Of a DNA stretch of 64,000 bases, positions 31,016 through 41,536 are shown in pieces. The notes under the pieces were generated by a model. That model searched no databases. It saw nothing but the letters and a program-made list of their open reading frames with translations, and was not told where the DNA came from. Location of the stretch: positions 620,001 to 684,000 of the forward strand of contig JASISA010000001.1 of assembly GCA_031771865.1 (NCBI GenBank), given 5' to 3'. The stretch comes from Nothophaeocryptopus gaeumannii (Eukaryota; Ascomycota; Dothideomycetes; Mycosphaerellales; Mycosphaerellaceae). Position numbers and translations under genes: made by a program. Within the stretch, counting starts at the first letter, position 1. Each line of letters opens with the position of its first letter.

Positions 31016-32187
31016 GAGCTGGACATACAGTGTAGCTGAGTATTGACGCAGACATGGCATTGCCGCTCGCTGGTGTTTCAGTGAGTTTTTGTATCACCAC
31101 AGATTTTAGCTAATGAGCTTGCTTCGCGCATCTGATGCGACAGGCTACTAGCAAATAGACGCTTTCGAAGACCTCCAGTTTCCGTTCCCGAACTGTTCTT
31201 GCCGGTGTGCATCTCAGAGCTAACATGTCCACGTCCATGCAATCGTGCTTCGTCCCAAGCAAGCCTTTCTCAACGAGCCCTCAACCTCTCCCTTCAACTC
31301 CGCCGCCTCTTCTCAACTTTTCTGAATCCTAGCCAAGAAGGCATACGATTCCTCGACTCTTGGCTCCCAAGATTCTCATACAGCCGCTCCACAAACCTTC
31401 TCGCCCCCGGCTGACGAGTAAGCCATGACCGAGTGGGCACATGAGAAGCGCCCAAAAGTCCATGCGACCATGATCAAGGCTGTATCGAAGCTGCATCACG
31501 TGCCTGTTGCGAGGAAGGGGTGGATGATTAAGCTGCCACGTTAAGTAAGCTGCTGGGAAAAAGACGGGAGCAAGGGGAGGGGGTTGGTTACGCACAGGGC
31601 TCCCATGATGTTTGTGCACAAGGATGTTGAATTGAGCGCGGATGGAGGGACGGGTGTTCGCGCGGTTGAAGATGAGACTGTCAGTTGACGTTAGTCAGTC
31701 AGCGATTGACCCAGACGATACATCAGTACCAGGCCACCGCAAATGGATATGTCGATATCGAGCAAAGCCAAGAGAAACGATTGGGATATGTGGAAGTCCA
31801 TGATCTGGCGACTCCAATGTGGCTCTTGTGATGTTGTTCTATGCAGAGAGCATTGAAGCTCAGTGAGAGCATGACGTACTTATCCTGATGGTACGTGAGG
31901 AATGTTTGCACTTTCGTAAGTCCTCGGTTCTGCTCATTGATGTTGGTGAAAGTTGGTGAATGTTCGAGCTCCTGCTGATGTATTTTGCTAGGATAGATCG
32001 CGGTTGATCCAGCGCACACGTGAGAGGCACTGAACCCTCGGTGTGTCCTTGGTGAAGACTGCAAACTACCAAATCGCTTGTTGGGGCCCTCATGCCGACG
32101 CTCGCAGAAATTGTACGCTTTTACAATAATTTAAAGTCAAACACGCAACGCTAAACGCTCAGGATAAACTATGGTTGAGAAAACATC
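31016..32187. other. Long intergenic region
   Basis: About 1.17 kb between two convergent genes. Scattered short frames on both strands have no recognisable content or consistent coding character. I see no repeat. Confidence 0.35.
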
Positions 32188-33229
32188 TCAAGTCCACCCC
32201 TTCCCGTCCCTCCGCGCCACATCCGCCTGCTGCTCCGCTCCACCGTCCTCATACGGCGGGGGCGGAACATCTAGTCCTGGTCCTGGTCCAGGAACACTCG
32301 ACCTCCCTGGGCTCCTCCCTTCAATCTCATCCAACGTCCTCAACAAATTGCTCATCGTCCCCGGCGGAGCCTGCACCTCCCCAGCCAATATCTGCGTCGC
32401 TCTCAACCCGGGCTTCCCATAGAAATGCGGATTCTCCTCCGTCCGCTCAATAATAATCGTCCCATCAATCTGCGCACCCACATAAAATCCCCTACTCTTC
32501 ATATATGTCCACACCGGAGCTTGCCTCTTCACGACCTCGCTGTCCAAGGTCTGACCCGCACCGAAAGGCCCTGCCGCAGCGGAGACTTCAGCGCCGACGG
32601 TCCCTCGCAATCGGGTGAAGCCTTCCATTCCTTTGTCAGTGTTGATTACGGCTACGCAGTCGTATACGTCGATCCCCGCGACGAGACCCATGCCGATTGT
32701 GTGGATGAGGATTCCTGAGGGTGCGGACCATTGTCCGTTGGGGAGTTTAGCCATGACGATTCCGCAGCCGCCTGCGCCGGAGGCGTGGAGGCCCATTCGC
32801 ATGGTGGTGAAGACGGCTATGCCTCTGCAGTTGCGGAGGACTTTTGTTGTTCTCTGTTGCTGCTGTTTCGCCGCGGACCGATCATGGCCGCTGCTCGTGG
32901 CGTTCTGGGCATTAGATTGGTCTTTGGTGGTTGTGTAGAAGCCATCGATACAGAAGCTTCGTAAGATTCGATCGGCCTGGATGCTCATCCTGTCAGAGAC
33001 TTGAGCGCTATGAACGAGAGGAATTGACTTGCCTTATCGAACTCAAAGTCGAGGTTTTGTGGACTGAACGGTTCGCAGCCAGCTTTCATCGCCGCCCTAT
33101 TCATTGGGCCGGACATTTTCGAAATGCCTTTGTTCAGATTGGCCATGAAGCCGGATTTCTTCTTTCCTCCGGGTAGTGGCTCTTGCTCGGGTGGTGGTGG
33201 ATAAGAGTTTGTCGCCGGAGCCTGGCCTT
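32188..33229 (-). CDS. Ysc84/SH3YL1-like actin-binding domain protein (5' end not resolved)
   Basis: Exons 33033-33229 and 32188-32976 are joined by a 56-base intron with a GC donor (32977-33032, gcaagt...ccag). The first part ends QNLDFEFDK and the next begins ADRILRSFC, the usual start of the Ysc84 (DUF500/LAS17-binding) domain. Motifs CRGIAVFTTMRMG, SAPSGILIHTIGMGLVAGID and VGAEVSAAAGPFGAGQ follow, then a Pro/Gly-rich tail. Ysc84-type proteins bind lipid and actin at endocytic patches; the SH3 domain of yeast Ysc84 is absent here. Upstream, the frame enters through a possible acceptor at 33229/33230, and the missing first exon should lie near the Tc1 remnant starting at 33292. Confidence 0.8.
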
Positions 33230-33291
33230 CTGCATTGTAGTAACGTTATGCCATAATGGATGTAATCAAGATACGACGCTCAGGGTACTAC

Positions 33292-34480
33292 TACAGTACT
33301 AGGGCTTAAGTCTGCGTCCGTGCGCATCGCGAACTTCCAACGCGTTCAGACACACCAACTTCTCAATAGTCGCAATGGCTTCACGTCGCATACCACTCGC
33401 TGAAAGTGACACAAATCGTGCATCGAATACTGAACTTTCATATGGGACGCGTGAGCGCATCTACGGGCGCGCGCTTGTAGGGGAAAGTAACAGTCAAATC
33501 TCAGCAAAGGAAAAGCTTCCAAAGTCGACAGTAAACACCTCAATCCGACGTACCTCTATACGAAAATCAGCTGAACGCCTACCTCGCAGCGGTCGCGCAA
33601 AGACGTATACGGTCCAGACGGCTCGCCAGATCGTTCGAGCGGCTCGAAAGAACCCTAAATGGACGTACCAATAGATCCGAGACGATATAGGTACCAACTA
33701 CAGTAGCGACACCCTCCGAACGATCCTACAGGAGAATGGGCTAGTAAACTGGCGCTATAAGAAGCGTCCACACCTTACTGCTGAGCACGCTCACCTCCGG
33801 CTTCGTTTTGCCAACCTCCATCGCAACACAGACTGGTCAACGTACCTGTTTTCAGACGAGTGTTCAGTCGAGAAGGGCTCAGGCAAAAAGAGGCAGTGGG
33901 CCTTTGGATATCCGAGCCAGAAATGGCAGTACGATAAGATTGAGGAATACCCAAAAGGAAAGCAGGCCTATATAATGATATGGGCTATAATAGGCCGCAG
34001 TGTAGCTGAGTCTGAGCTCATAATAATGGATAGGGACGTAGGGGCACCAAGAGGAGGGTATACAGCAAGATCTTAAACAGACACACTCGAAGCAGGCCTG
34101 GTTCCTTACTACAACGGTTAGACCTTTTAGTAGGACAACGCTTCTATCCATACAGCCTATCATACGAGGAACTAGTTCTAAGAATGGGGGATATATGTCC
34201 TTCCAAACTGGCCACCTTACAGCCCGGATCTTAACCCTATTGAGCATATCTGGTGGCACCTTAAACTAAAGGTATATAAGCTGAGGCCTGACTTGGACAG
34301 TATCACCAATAAAGACCGTCAAAAGGAGATTCTCATAGCAGTGTTACCGGAGGCCTGGCGTGCTATTCGGCGTTCAATAATTGAGAATGTGTTGGACTCT
34401 ATGCCAAGAAGGATTCAGGCAGTTATCGATGCACGGGGATGGCAAACCAAGTACTGAACATACAATATGTAGCTCGAATT
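33292..34480 (+). mobile_element. Decayed second Tc1/mariner element
   Basis: The left end probably starts at tacagtactagggcttaa (33292), which shares its first six bases with the terminal repeat of the element at 9812. I cannot find a matching right terminal repeat; the right end is placed near 34480 only because the transposase ends at 34457. The element differs in family from the first one and is much older by number of stops. Confidence 0.6.
33375..34457 (+). pseudogene. Tc1/mariner transposase, multiply broken
   Basis: From ATG 33375 (MASRRIPLAESDTNRAS) one frame of about 360 codons reads as a Tc1 transposase with at least six in-frame stops, mostly TAG or TAA where glutamine or tryptophan is expected. 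Retained blocks include FSDECSVEKGSGKKRQW (first catalytic Asp), DNASIHTAYH (second) and SPDLNPIEHIWW (third), ending IQAVIDARGWQTKY. The bias to TAG/TAA fits RIP-type mutation. Confidence 0.85.
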
Positions 34481-34625
34481 GAAGCCTAAGATCTCAGCAT
34501 TTATATGAATCAATCAGCTTGTTAATGCGATAACGTGGTGTTGAGAAATCGTCACTTGAAGTTCAGCTATTATATTGAGGATGGTCGCCAAGCGCAGACT
34601 TTTCCGGCGTGACTGTATCCAGCCA

Positions 34626-34815
34626 TTATGCTTCTGGGTCCAGACTCGAGCCGAGCTTCCAAGGCGACTCGTACTCGGGTGGGAAGTACTTCTGCGGTCC
34701 TTCCATGATGAAACAGTTGAGCACGTTGCCGGTGTTGATGTTGGCTTGGTAACGATTTTGACCGGTCACGCATAAACACCGCTCGGCCATCAAGTCGCAA
34801 TTCCCGACGATCACA
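34626..34815 (-). pseudogene. Cys-containing protein fragment cut off at the hAT boundary
   Basis: The minus-strand frame ending at 34626 reads CDLMAERCLCVTGQNRYQAN, then NTGNVLNCFIMEGPQKYFPP and ESPWKLGSSLDPEA, stop. It looks like the C terminus of a small cysteine-bearing, possibly secreted protein, and its sense ends where the hAT transposase begins (about 34805). I do not recognise the family. The upstream part is absent, so the gene was probably cut by the element or by a rearrangement. Confidence 0.35.
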
Positions 34816-36101
34816 TGGTCATACAGCAGCAGATTGAGCAGGAGCTCAACCCTAGGGCGCACATGAAGGACAAATCGTCACGGATCCCTAATGGCGCACT
34901 AGCAAAGGAGCCAGCACTAGTTAAGCTGCGTGCGCTTGTTGTCCTTCTACGCGAAGACAAGTACGCACAGGCCTTCAAACGACTGGCTAGATCACATCCA
35001 CACCTACCCCAAACAATGCCGAAGGTGCCTGGCGACACTAGATGGAATGGCTGGCTTCTTATAAGTGTAGAAGCCTGGCATGTGAAGGATATTCTAGAGC
35101 TCTTGTTCCTGCAGCATCACGAAGCCCTTGGAGCTTACAAACTAACAGATGAAGACTGGCTTCTTATCCAGCAGGTTATTAACTTCCTTGAGCCATTCAA
35201 TGAACTCACTCTGCGAGCCGAGGGTCATTCTGCTACACTGGACGTGGTGCAGCTATCCATGGAGTACCTTGTCAAGCATTACAGCGACTTCAAAACCATC
35301 CATTCACGCAATAACCTCATGCTGCAAGCTATCTTGGTGTCCGAGCGTTCCTTTCTCAAATACTACTCCTTGGTCGACGACTCCGGCGCCTACGTTTCAG
35401 CTATCTTACTACACCCGGAGCGACGCGCAACATGGCTAAGAAATCGTTGGTCTGGCGACAAAAGGCAATGGTTCACTAGCGCACTCGCTAGGGCTCGTGC
35501 ACTCTGGCGATCTTATAAAGACAGGTATCCACAGCCTGTTATCGTGCCGGCTGAGACAACAGACAACACTAGGCTCTTACGGATTGAGCTATGGCACGCT
35601 GAGACGGACGTCGTGCCGGAGGGCGACGACTTTGACGTATTCATTGAACAACCTGCCTGCCGTTTGCCACTGCAGACGGACGGCAAGCGCATGATTGCAA
35701 CCAAGTGGTGGAGCCTGCTAGTTAACCGTCAAGACAAGCTCGCACTCTCGCAGATGGCAATAGACGTGCTATCCGCCTTTCCTATGAGCGCTGAGAGTGA
35801 GCGAACTTTCAGCAAAACGAGACGCACGACTTCATGGACAAGGGCACAGTTGGACGGTCAATCAGTGCGCAATAACGAGCTATCTAAGGACTTCCACAAC
35901 CGCAAGATAGCACTGCTAGCGAACGACAATTCACTTACACCGAGCGGCGAGGGCACAGGCGACAACGGTAGCGGCAGCGCTGCTAGCCTTGACCAGCACC
36001 TCCGCGGAGGCACCGCTACTAACCCTGACGATCACCACACCGCCGCTAACCATAGCGACGACCAATTTGATGAAGATGGGCCCTTGTTTGTACCAGAATA
36101 G
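34815..36101 (+). mobile_element. hAT-family transposase, 5'-truncated
   Basis: A 428-residue open frame matching the C-terminal half of fungal hAT transposases. It contains KVPGDTRWNGWLLISVEAW, a run of helical RNase-H-like segments and the C-terminal dimerisation motif AIDVLSAFPMSAESERTFS. The N-terminal zinc finger and the first catalytic Asp region are missing, so it is a 5'-truncated copy although the remaining frame is open. An acidic, Asp/His-rich tail ends in FVPE. AT-rich sequence follows to about 36210, probably the 3' end of the element. Terminal repeats were not identified. Confidence 0.8.
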
Positions 36102-36605
36102 TTACTAAATACTGAATACTTTGAATGAATTCTGAATTATTCATTTAATCTTTGATTTAACTATTAATTCAGCCGTCGGATTAAAATCATTCAGGATTCA
36201 AAAACTATGTGTGTTGCGAAAGGCGCATCCAAGGGTATCGAATCCACGCAGTGCGACTTTCAATCTTGGATCGCACACGGATCATCAACCTCTGGACGCG
36301 GCCATCAAACCATGTGACATGCATCAATCGGTCCTGGCCGATCATTTGATGCTATACTGACCTTCGTGTTTCTCAAGCTCGTTCTTCAGCAAACCACGAC
36401 TGTCCGAGAACTCAGCAAGCACACAATCTCCTTCTAGACATGTATATAAAGCTTGTAATATACAATAATGGCAATTCGCTGGCGATGATACCATTCGAAC
36501 TGAACTGTCCCCATTTTTCTCAACTATCTACATGACCTGGCCAGAGAAGCCTCACCAAGCCACACGGTATCGCCACTGCTCAAGTATTTCGACAATCTCG
36601 CAACC
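36102..36605. other. AT-rich 3' flank of the hAT element, then intergenic
   Basis: 36102-36210 is strongly AT-rich with short inverted pieces (gaattctgaattattcat), likely the non-coding end of the hAT element. The rest holds no supported gene. Confidence 0.35.
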
Positions 36606-37222
36606 ATGGCGCTCTACCAAGAGCCAGAGCGGGACACCTACATCTGCGACGAACCGAACACGCTCAACGACATAGAGGATTCGAGACCCCTGCTCTTGCA
36701 GGACTGGGAGGACATCGCGGGTGAATCTCAAGCCTTGGGATCTTACTCAAGATCAGCAAAGCCCCAGAGCACAATAACACGTCCTCACCTCCTCGCCTCA
36801 AGGATTACTCTCATGTTCATCACCGCCGTCCTCCTAATGTTCCTCTTCCAATCTATTCATCACCAGCTAACAAAGTCGCCCTCCCCGCTCCTGCGATAAC
36901 AGCAAATCCCCTTCCATCCGCCCAAAACGGCGGGCCCTACCCACGACTCAGGAAAGCAAACTACATCTCATCCCTCCAATTATTTCCTGCGCAACCCTCC
37001 CGTCTTAGATCCACCATCGCCACAGCAGCGCCACTCCGCTACGACGACTTCGCCGTCCATACATACGCACTACTACACTTCCGCCGCCGTCCCGACTCAC
37101 AACGCAGCGAGTTCCCTCTCCTGGCATCGATACTCCCCCTTTCCTTTGCGAACAAGCTCTTGCTAAGGAATGCGGCGAATAAATCCCATCCCTCGATTGC
37201 GAAAGAAAGCGGTCTTGAATGA
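36606..37222 (+). pseudogene. Hypothetical single-pass membrane protein, frame broken once
   Basis: From ATG 36606 (MALYQEPERDTYICDEPNTL) the frame runs through a hydrophobic segment (LASRITLMFITAVLLMFLF) and stops at 36899. In the next frame coding continues without a break: PANKVALPAPAITANPLPS, PRLRKANYISSLQLFPAQ, YDDFAVHTYALLHFRRR, to the stop at 37220-37222. A one-base indel near 36840-36875 would join them into about 205 residues. Type II membrane topology is likely. Function unknown. Confidence 0.4.
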
Positions 37223-37697
37223 AAATCGAGCTACTTTCGAAATTATGTCTGCAGTCGAAGAAAAAGATCTCCCGATGCGCATTCCTTTTGGGAATTAGAG
37301 GAAAACATTTCCTGACGCCATTCGCGCCCGCCGATCCGACTGAATTCTTTTTTTTTTGGGCTTCAAAATGGACAGCTTGACTTGATCGATTATTGGTGGA
37401 TATGGCAGAGGGGGACTGACTGCGGAGTATGCGATGGGTTATGATGGACCGAAATTGTCGAATGATGAATGAGAAGAATGATTCTATTGCTGGTTTGGAG
37501 GATGGGTTGGAGTTTGGAAGGGTAAGGAGAGATAGCAGTGTGAGTGTGAGTGTGAGTGTGGGAGAGATGGTTGATACGCAAAAGGGGAGGCTATTTTATG
37601 GCTATGATAGTCAAAGTCTGGGAGGAGGAGGTTTTATGAACTCATCGTCCACAAACGCTCCGTTCTCCTCATCCATCATATCATGCCATGTCTCCGC
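37223..37697. other. Intergenic with a (gtgtga)n microsatellite
   Basis: Contains a run of T at about 37350 and about four copies of gtgtga at 37537-37561. No gene is supported. Confidence 0.4.
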
Positions 37698-38202
37698 CTA
37701 AGCAGCAAACCCGGCCCCAGCAACCGGACACTTCTGCGCCGGCGCATCCTTGGGAACACTCGGATGTTCCAAAACCTTTCCCTTATGATGTTCCAACTTC
37801 GCATTCGTGACGGGACACACAGCACCCGCCTCCTTCTCCGTCAAATGTGGGTGAGTAGGCGGCAAGTGAGCATTGACCGGTCCGACAACAGGGCAAGTCG
37901 CATCTGTAACGGAGGTGGAGGTATTGGCGCCCTTGAGGGCGGGACATTGCGAGGCATCCATGGCCTGCGACTCGGATTTGGGGACTTGAGGGGAGGTAGG
38001 GTGGTTTTGGATTATGTTGTCGTGGTGTTCGACTTTGGCGTTTGTGACTGGACAGCGGGCTTCTGGGTCGGTGGAGATCTCGGGGTGGTGAGGTGGGAGG
38101 ACGTTGGTGGTCGTTCCTGAGGAGAGGTTAGGCTCACATCGTGGAGACTGGAGGGATTCTGTCTGATGAGGTCTTACCGACAACTGGGCAGACTGCGGCC
38201 AT
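37698..38202 (-). CDS. Small Cys-Pro repeat protein with heme-regulatory-like motifs
   Basis: Exons 38178-38202 and 37698-38116, with a 61-base intron (38117-38177, gtaaga...ctcag), encode 147 residues starting MAAVCPVVGTTTNVLPPHHP. The protein is built of two imperfect copies of one module: CPVVGTTTNVLPPHHP and CPVVGPVNAHLPPTHP, each followed by CPVTNAK(V/L)EHH and a His/Pro stretch, with further CPALKG and CPVAGAG units. There are six Cys-Pro pairs, each next to His-rich segments. Cys-Pro motifs of this kind bind heme in regulatory proteins, so heme or metal sensing is possible; that is inference. No signal peptide or membrane segment. Confidence 0.7.
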
Positions 38203-38412
38203 GATTGCTGTGGTGGTTGAAGTGAGGTTTTCTTTAGTGGTATTGCTTGGTGATTAGACTGTGAGAGTAACAGAGTACCTACTACTGATGATGGTGATGA
38301 AGGAGGAAGAAGTCGACAAAGCAGGTGAGGCAGGTGACACAGACACAACACCGTCACCCCGCCAAACACCTCACGGCCTCCTCTGGCTCATCATCGCGAC
38401 CAGAGTTCGAGG

Positions 38413-39030
38413 CTACGCATCCTGGTTTGGGGGAGACGTGAGGTATAGCGCAAGCCTATTCAAAGTGATGTGATTGGCAGATCGATGAATCTGAGACTCC
38501 ACACCAACGCCAAGCCCATCGTTAGTCTTCTGGAGCGCAGCCTCCTTAGAAGACGCCATGTTCTTTCTCTTCCACGAATTGATCAAAGCTCCTTGAGGCG
38601 GACGAGCACTTTGGTCAGCACGTATATGCATGATAGTCAACGATGAGCCTTCACCATCCGCGGTTCCCTCTGTGTTCTCTTCGAACCGTTTTGCAGAGCT
38701 GGTTGTGGAGCTGGCTGTGAAGCAAGCGATCGAAACAAGGTGAGGCGGCCACGAGGCTGTCCAACCGCGCCAAGCTTCCGTGACTTCGACTTCAGTCTCC
38801 GGCTCGCCGGCTGGCACATCGCGAGTCAACTCTCCACCTCCTTCTTCCTTCTCGACATCATCACCACCACACAGTTTGTTGCTCACCAACTCTCTCTCAC
38901 CCTCAACACCGCAAGCGAAGGGACGAAGCATTGCAAAAGCAGCTTGACCACCTTGCCAAGCAGTCTTAAGCTGACGCCTCCGCTCAAGAAGATTGAGAAT
39001 ATATGAAGAAAGACCAAACAGTTGAGACAT
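38413..39030 (-). CDS. Hypothetical protein
   Basis: A 205-residue frame starting MSQLFGLSSYILNLLERRRQ, with an acidic middle (EEGGGELTRDVPAGEPETEV). The frame is open but I see no domain; the C-terminal half may not be coding. The N terminus is the most gene-like part. An intron may exist. Confidence 0.35.
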   Translation of the reverse strand: MSQLFGLSSYILNLLERRRQLKTAWQGGQAAFAMLRPFACGVEGERELVSNKLCGGDDVEKEEGGGELTRDVPAGEPETEVEVTEAWRGWTASWPPHLVSIACFTASSTTSSAKRFEENTEGTADGEGSSLTIMHIRADQSARPPQGALINSWKRKNMASSKEAALQKTNDGLGVGVESQIHRSANHITLNRLALYLTSPPNQDA

Positions 39031-39469
39031 CCTTCACTCGCACGTCAGATCACGACATCCGTGCTAGCGGTCCTCCATGCAGATTCTGTCGATCTCCTTT
39101 CCCTGTTCTTCACCAAGAGATCCAATGAGACCTTGGCTTTCGCTTTTGCATCACGCCCGTCTTGGCTGGAAGGATGGAGCATCTTTGTCACCACGCCGGC
39201 ATTTTGGGGGGTAAATGCTCAAGAACGCCTGTCGGGATGGCTATCTGGAAAGGCTCTTTTGCCGGGTGTTGCGTCTTGGGTCGCAGTTGAGTGGTTCCTC
39301 TTCCGCGGTTACAGCATGTGGACGCATGGTTCCCACGTGGAGCTCGTGCTAAGAAACATCTTATCGCCGTTCCTGTTCTCTTAAACTTTTCTCTTGTGCT
39401 CTGTTTCGACTTCACCTCCTCACTCGCTATCCTACTAACTTGTCGGAAGGCGAATCAGCTGTGCCGGCC
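39031..39469. promoter_or_regulatory. Divergent upstream region
   Basis: About 440 bases between the minus-strand hypothetical gene and the plus-strand permease. No defined site recognised. Confidence 0.35.
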
Positions 39470-41079
39470 ATGGCTGTACCACTTCATCACGACCAGGACT
39501 TCAACGAAAAGGAAGCAGGCATTCCCACTGCTTCGCCCGAATCGCTCCAGATCTCATCGGCGGCAGCATCAGAAGTCGACGAGACTTATGATATTCATAA
39601 GCAGCACGCAGGTGAAGAGATCGACCCGGCAGAAGCGAAGAAGGTTCTGCGAAAAATTGATCTTCGATTAATACCCGTGCTCTGGCTGTTGTACCTCATA
39701 CAGTATTTGGACAAGAATGGAATCAACTACGCGAGTGTATACGGGCTACAGAAAGGAACCCATCTTCATGGCAATCAATACAGCTGGCTGAGGTATGTTG
39801 AGTGATATCTGAAGAGTATGCGGGTGGATCGCTGACATTTCCCAGCTCCATCTTCTATTTTGGCTACCTCGCTGGGCAACCTCTCGCAGGATGGCTCATG
39901 CAAAAGCTGCCCATTGGCAAATTCTTGTCTTGCACAACACTAACGTGGGGCGTCATCCTCATCACAACTCCAGCATGCACAAACTTCGCCGGCATTGCAT
40001 CGAACCGCTTCCTGCTCGGATTCGTCGAAGCAGCCGTCAACCCGGGCTTCGTGCTCATGATGGGCATGTGGTACATCTCGCAAGAACAGCCAGTCCGGTT
40101 AGAAGCATATTACTGCACGAACGGTATCGCCACCATGTTCGGAGGCCTGATTGGATATGCCGTTGGGCACATCATTGGCGGCCTTGAGCGCTGGATGTAT
40201 GTCTTCATCATCTTTGGCTCCGTCTCCATAGCTGCAGGCGTCTACGCCCTTATCGTTCTTCCGGATCTCCCATCCAAGGCCAAATTCTTGACCGAACGAG
40301 AACGCTATATTGCCGTCGAACGAGTTGCGAAGAACAGACAAGGCGTGAAGAACTCCAAATTCTCCACCCACCAAGCCTGGCAAACCCTCCACGATCCCAA
40401 GACATGGATGCTCTTCGTCCTAGCCGTCGGAGCACAGGTTCCCAACTCCGCCCTCACAAGTTTTACGTCCCTCATCATCGCCTCCTTCGGCTTCGACACC
40501 CTCGGAACGCAGTACCTCCAAATCCCTGGCGGAGCTGTCCAATTCCTCTCCCTGCTCGGCGGAGGCATCATCTGTTCAAAATTCAAGAACATCCGCTGCG
40601 TAACAATGATATGCGCAAATCTCATTTGCATCGTCGGTTCAGGGCTGCTAGTCGGTCTACCAGACAGCAACAAATGGGGCCGACTCGTGGCAATCTGGCT
40701 CTGCTATTTCCAAGGTCTGGGCTTCTCCATGTCCTTAACAATGGTCTCCTCCAACATTGGCGGCTTCACCAAGAAACAACTTACCGGCACCATCATCTTC
40801 GTCGGATACTGCGTCGGAAATATTATCGGCCCTCAAACATTCAAATCGAATGAGAAACCGGGGTATCATTCTGCTTATATTGCCATGTTGATTGGGTATT
40901 CGATTAAGCTGTTGGCGGTTTGTGCATTGTATGCTTATATGTGGAGTATGAATAAGAAGAGGGATCGAGAGGCGGAGGTGGCGGGGGTGAGTAGTGAAGA
41001 GGAGGAGAAGGCTGCTATTGAGGGCGGAATGCATGATATGACGGAGTTGGATAATAAGGGGTTTAGGTATACTTTGTAG
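39470..41079 (+). CDS. MFS permease, anion:cation symporter (allantoate permease) family
   Basis: Exons 39470-39792 and 39846-41079 with a 53-base intron (gtatgt...cccag) give about 518 residues. The start is the ATG at 39470 (MAVPLHHDQDF). A hydrophilic N terminus of about 75 residues leads to the first membrane segment (LIPVLWLLYLIQYLDKNGIN), with the YLDK signature of the family. About twelve segments follow, with a central loop at residues 255-290 (PDLPSKAKFLTERERYIAVE), and an acidic cytoplasmic C terminus. Relatives carry allantoate, nicotinate or other organic anions; the substrate is unknown. The frame is intact. Confidence 0.88.
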
Positions 41080-41536
41080 CTATAACAGGGCGGGGTTTTC
41101 GAAGAAGCGAATGGGTCGCTTCCATTCACATTGTCCGTGTTCTCGTCGTCACCTGCGTCATGTTGCTGTTAGTGATCCAAATCTTTGTGCTCCCAGATCG
41201 CAGGATTCACTGCGTGGCGGAAACAGCTGCGCAGCCAATGAGCAAGAGGCCGAGCCTCTCGGTCATATGCAAGGTCCTCAGCCCGTGACGGCATGTTTTC
41301 ATTCGTTCTTCCTTTCTTTGCATCTTTAAGCAGTCCAATGCAATGCTATCCAGAGCGAGACGTTCGGCATCCGGTATGTTGATCAAATAGCGGGTTGTGT
41401 CGCAAAGTCGCCAAGCCGTTACAGAGTTCAAAAGATTGTAGAATCGAATAAAAGGGTAGCTTCTCCCAGCAGCTGCAGAAATCTTCTCTTCTCGCATACA
41501 GCTCCATATCAACTCATTACATTCAAGATCTTCATC
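41080..41536. other. Intergenic between permease and dehydrogenase
   Basis: About 455 bases with no supported gene; probably contains the promoter of the dehydrogenase. Confidence 0.35.

Noticed and set aside
31199..32093. Several 60-110 codon frames on both strands
   Set aside because: None is supported by a motif, a start context or splice sites, and they overlap one another.
33292..34500. Right terminal inverted repeat for the second Tc1 element near 34485
   Set aside because: The candidate (gaagcctaag region) matches the left end only partially, no better than chance by eye.
36180..36240. Terminal inverted repeat of the hAT element near gtgttgcgaaaggcgc
   Set aside because: No matching partner was found at the 5' side, which appears truncated.
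37429..37701. Plus-strand frame with Ser-Val repeats
   Set aside because: The repeats come from a (gtgtga)n microsatellite; the frame lies in intergenic sequence.
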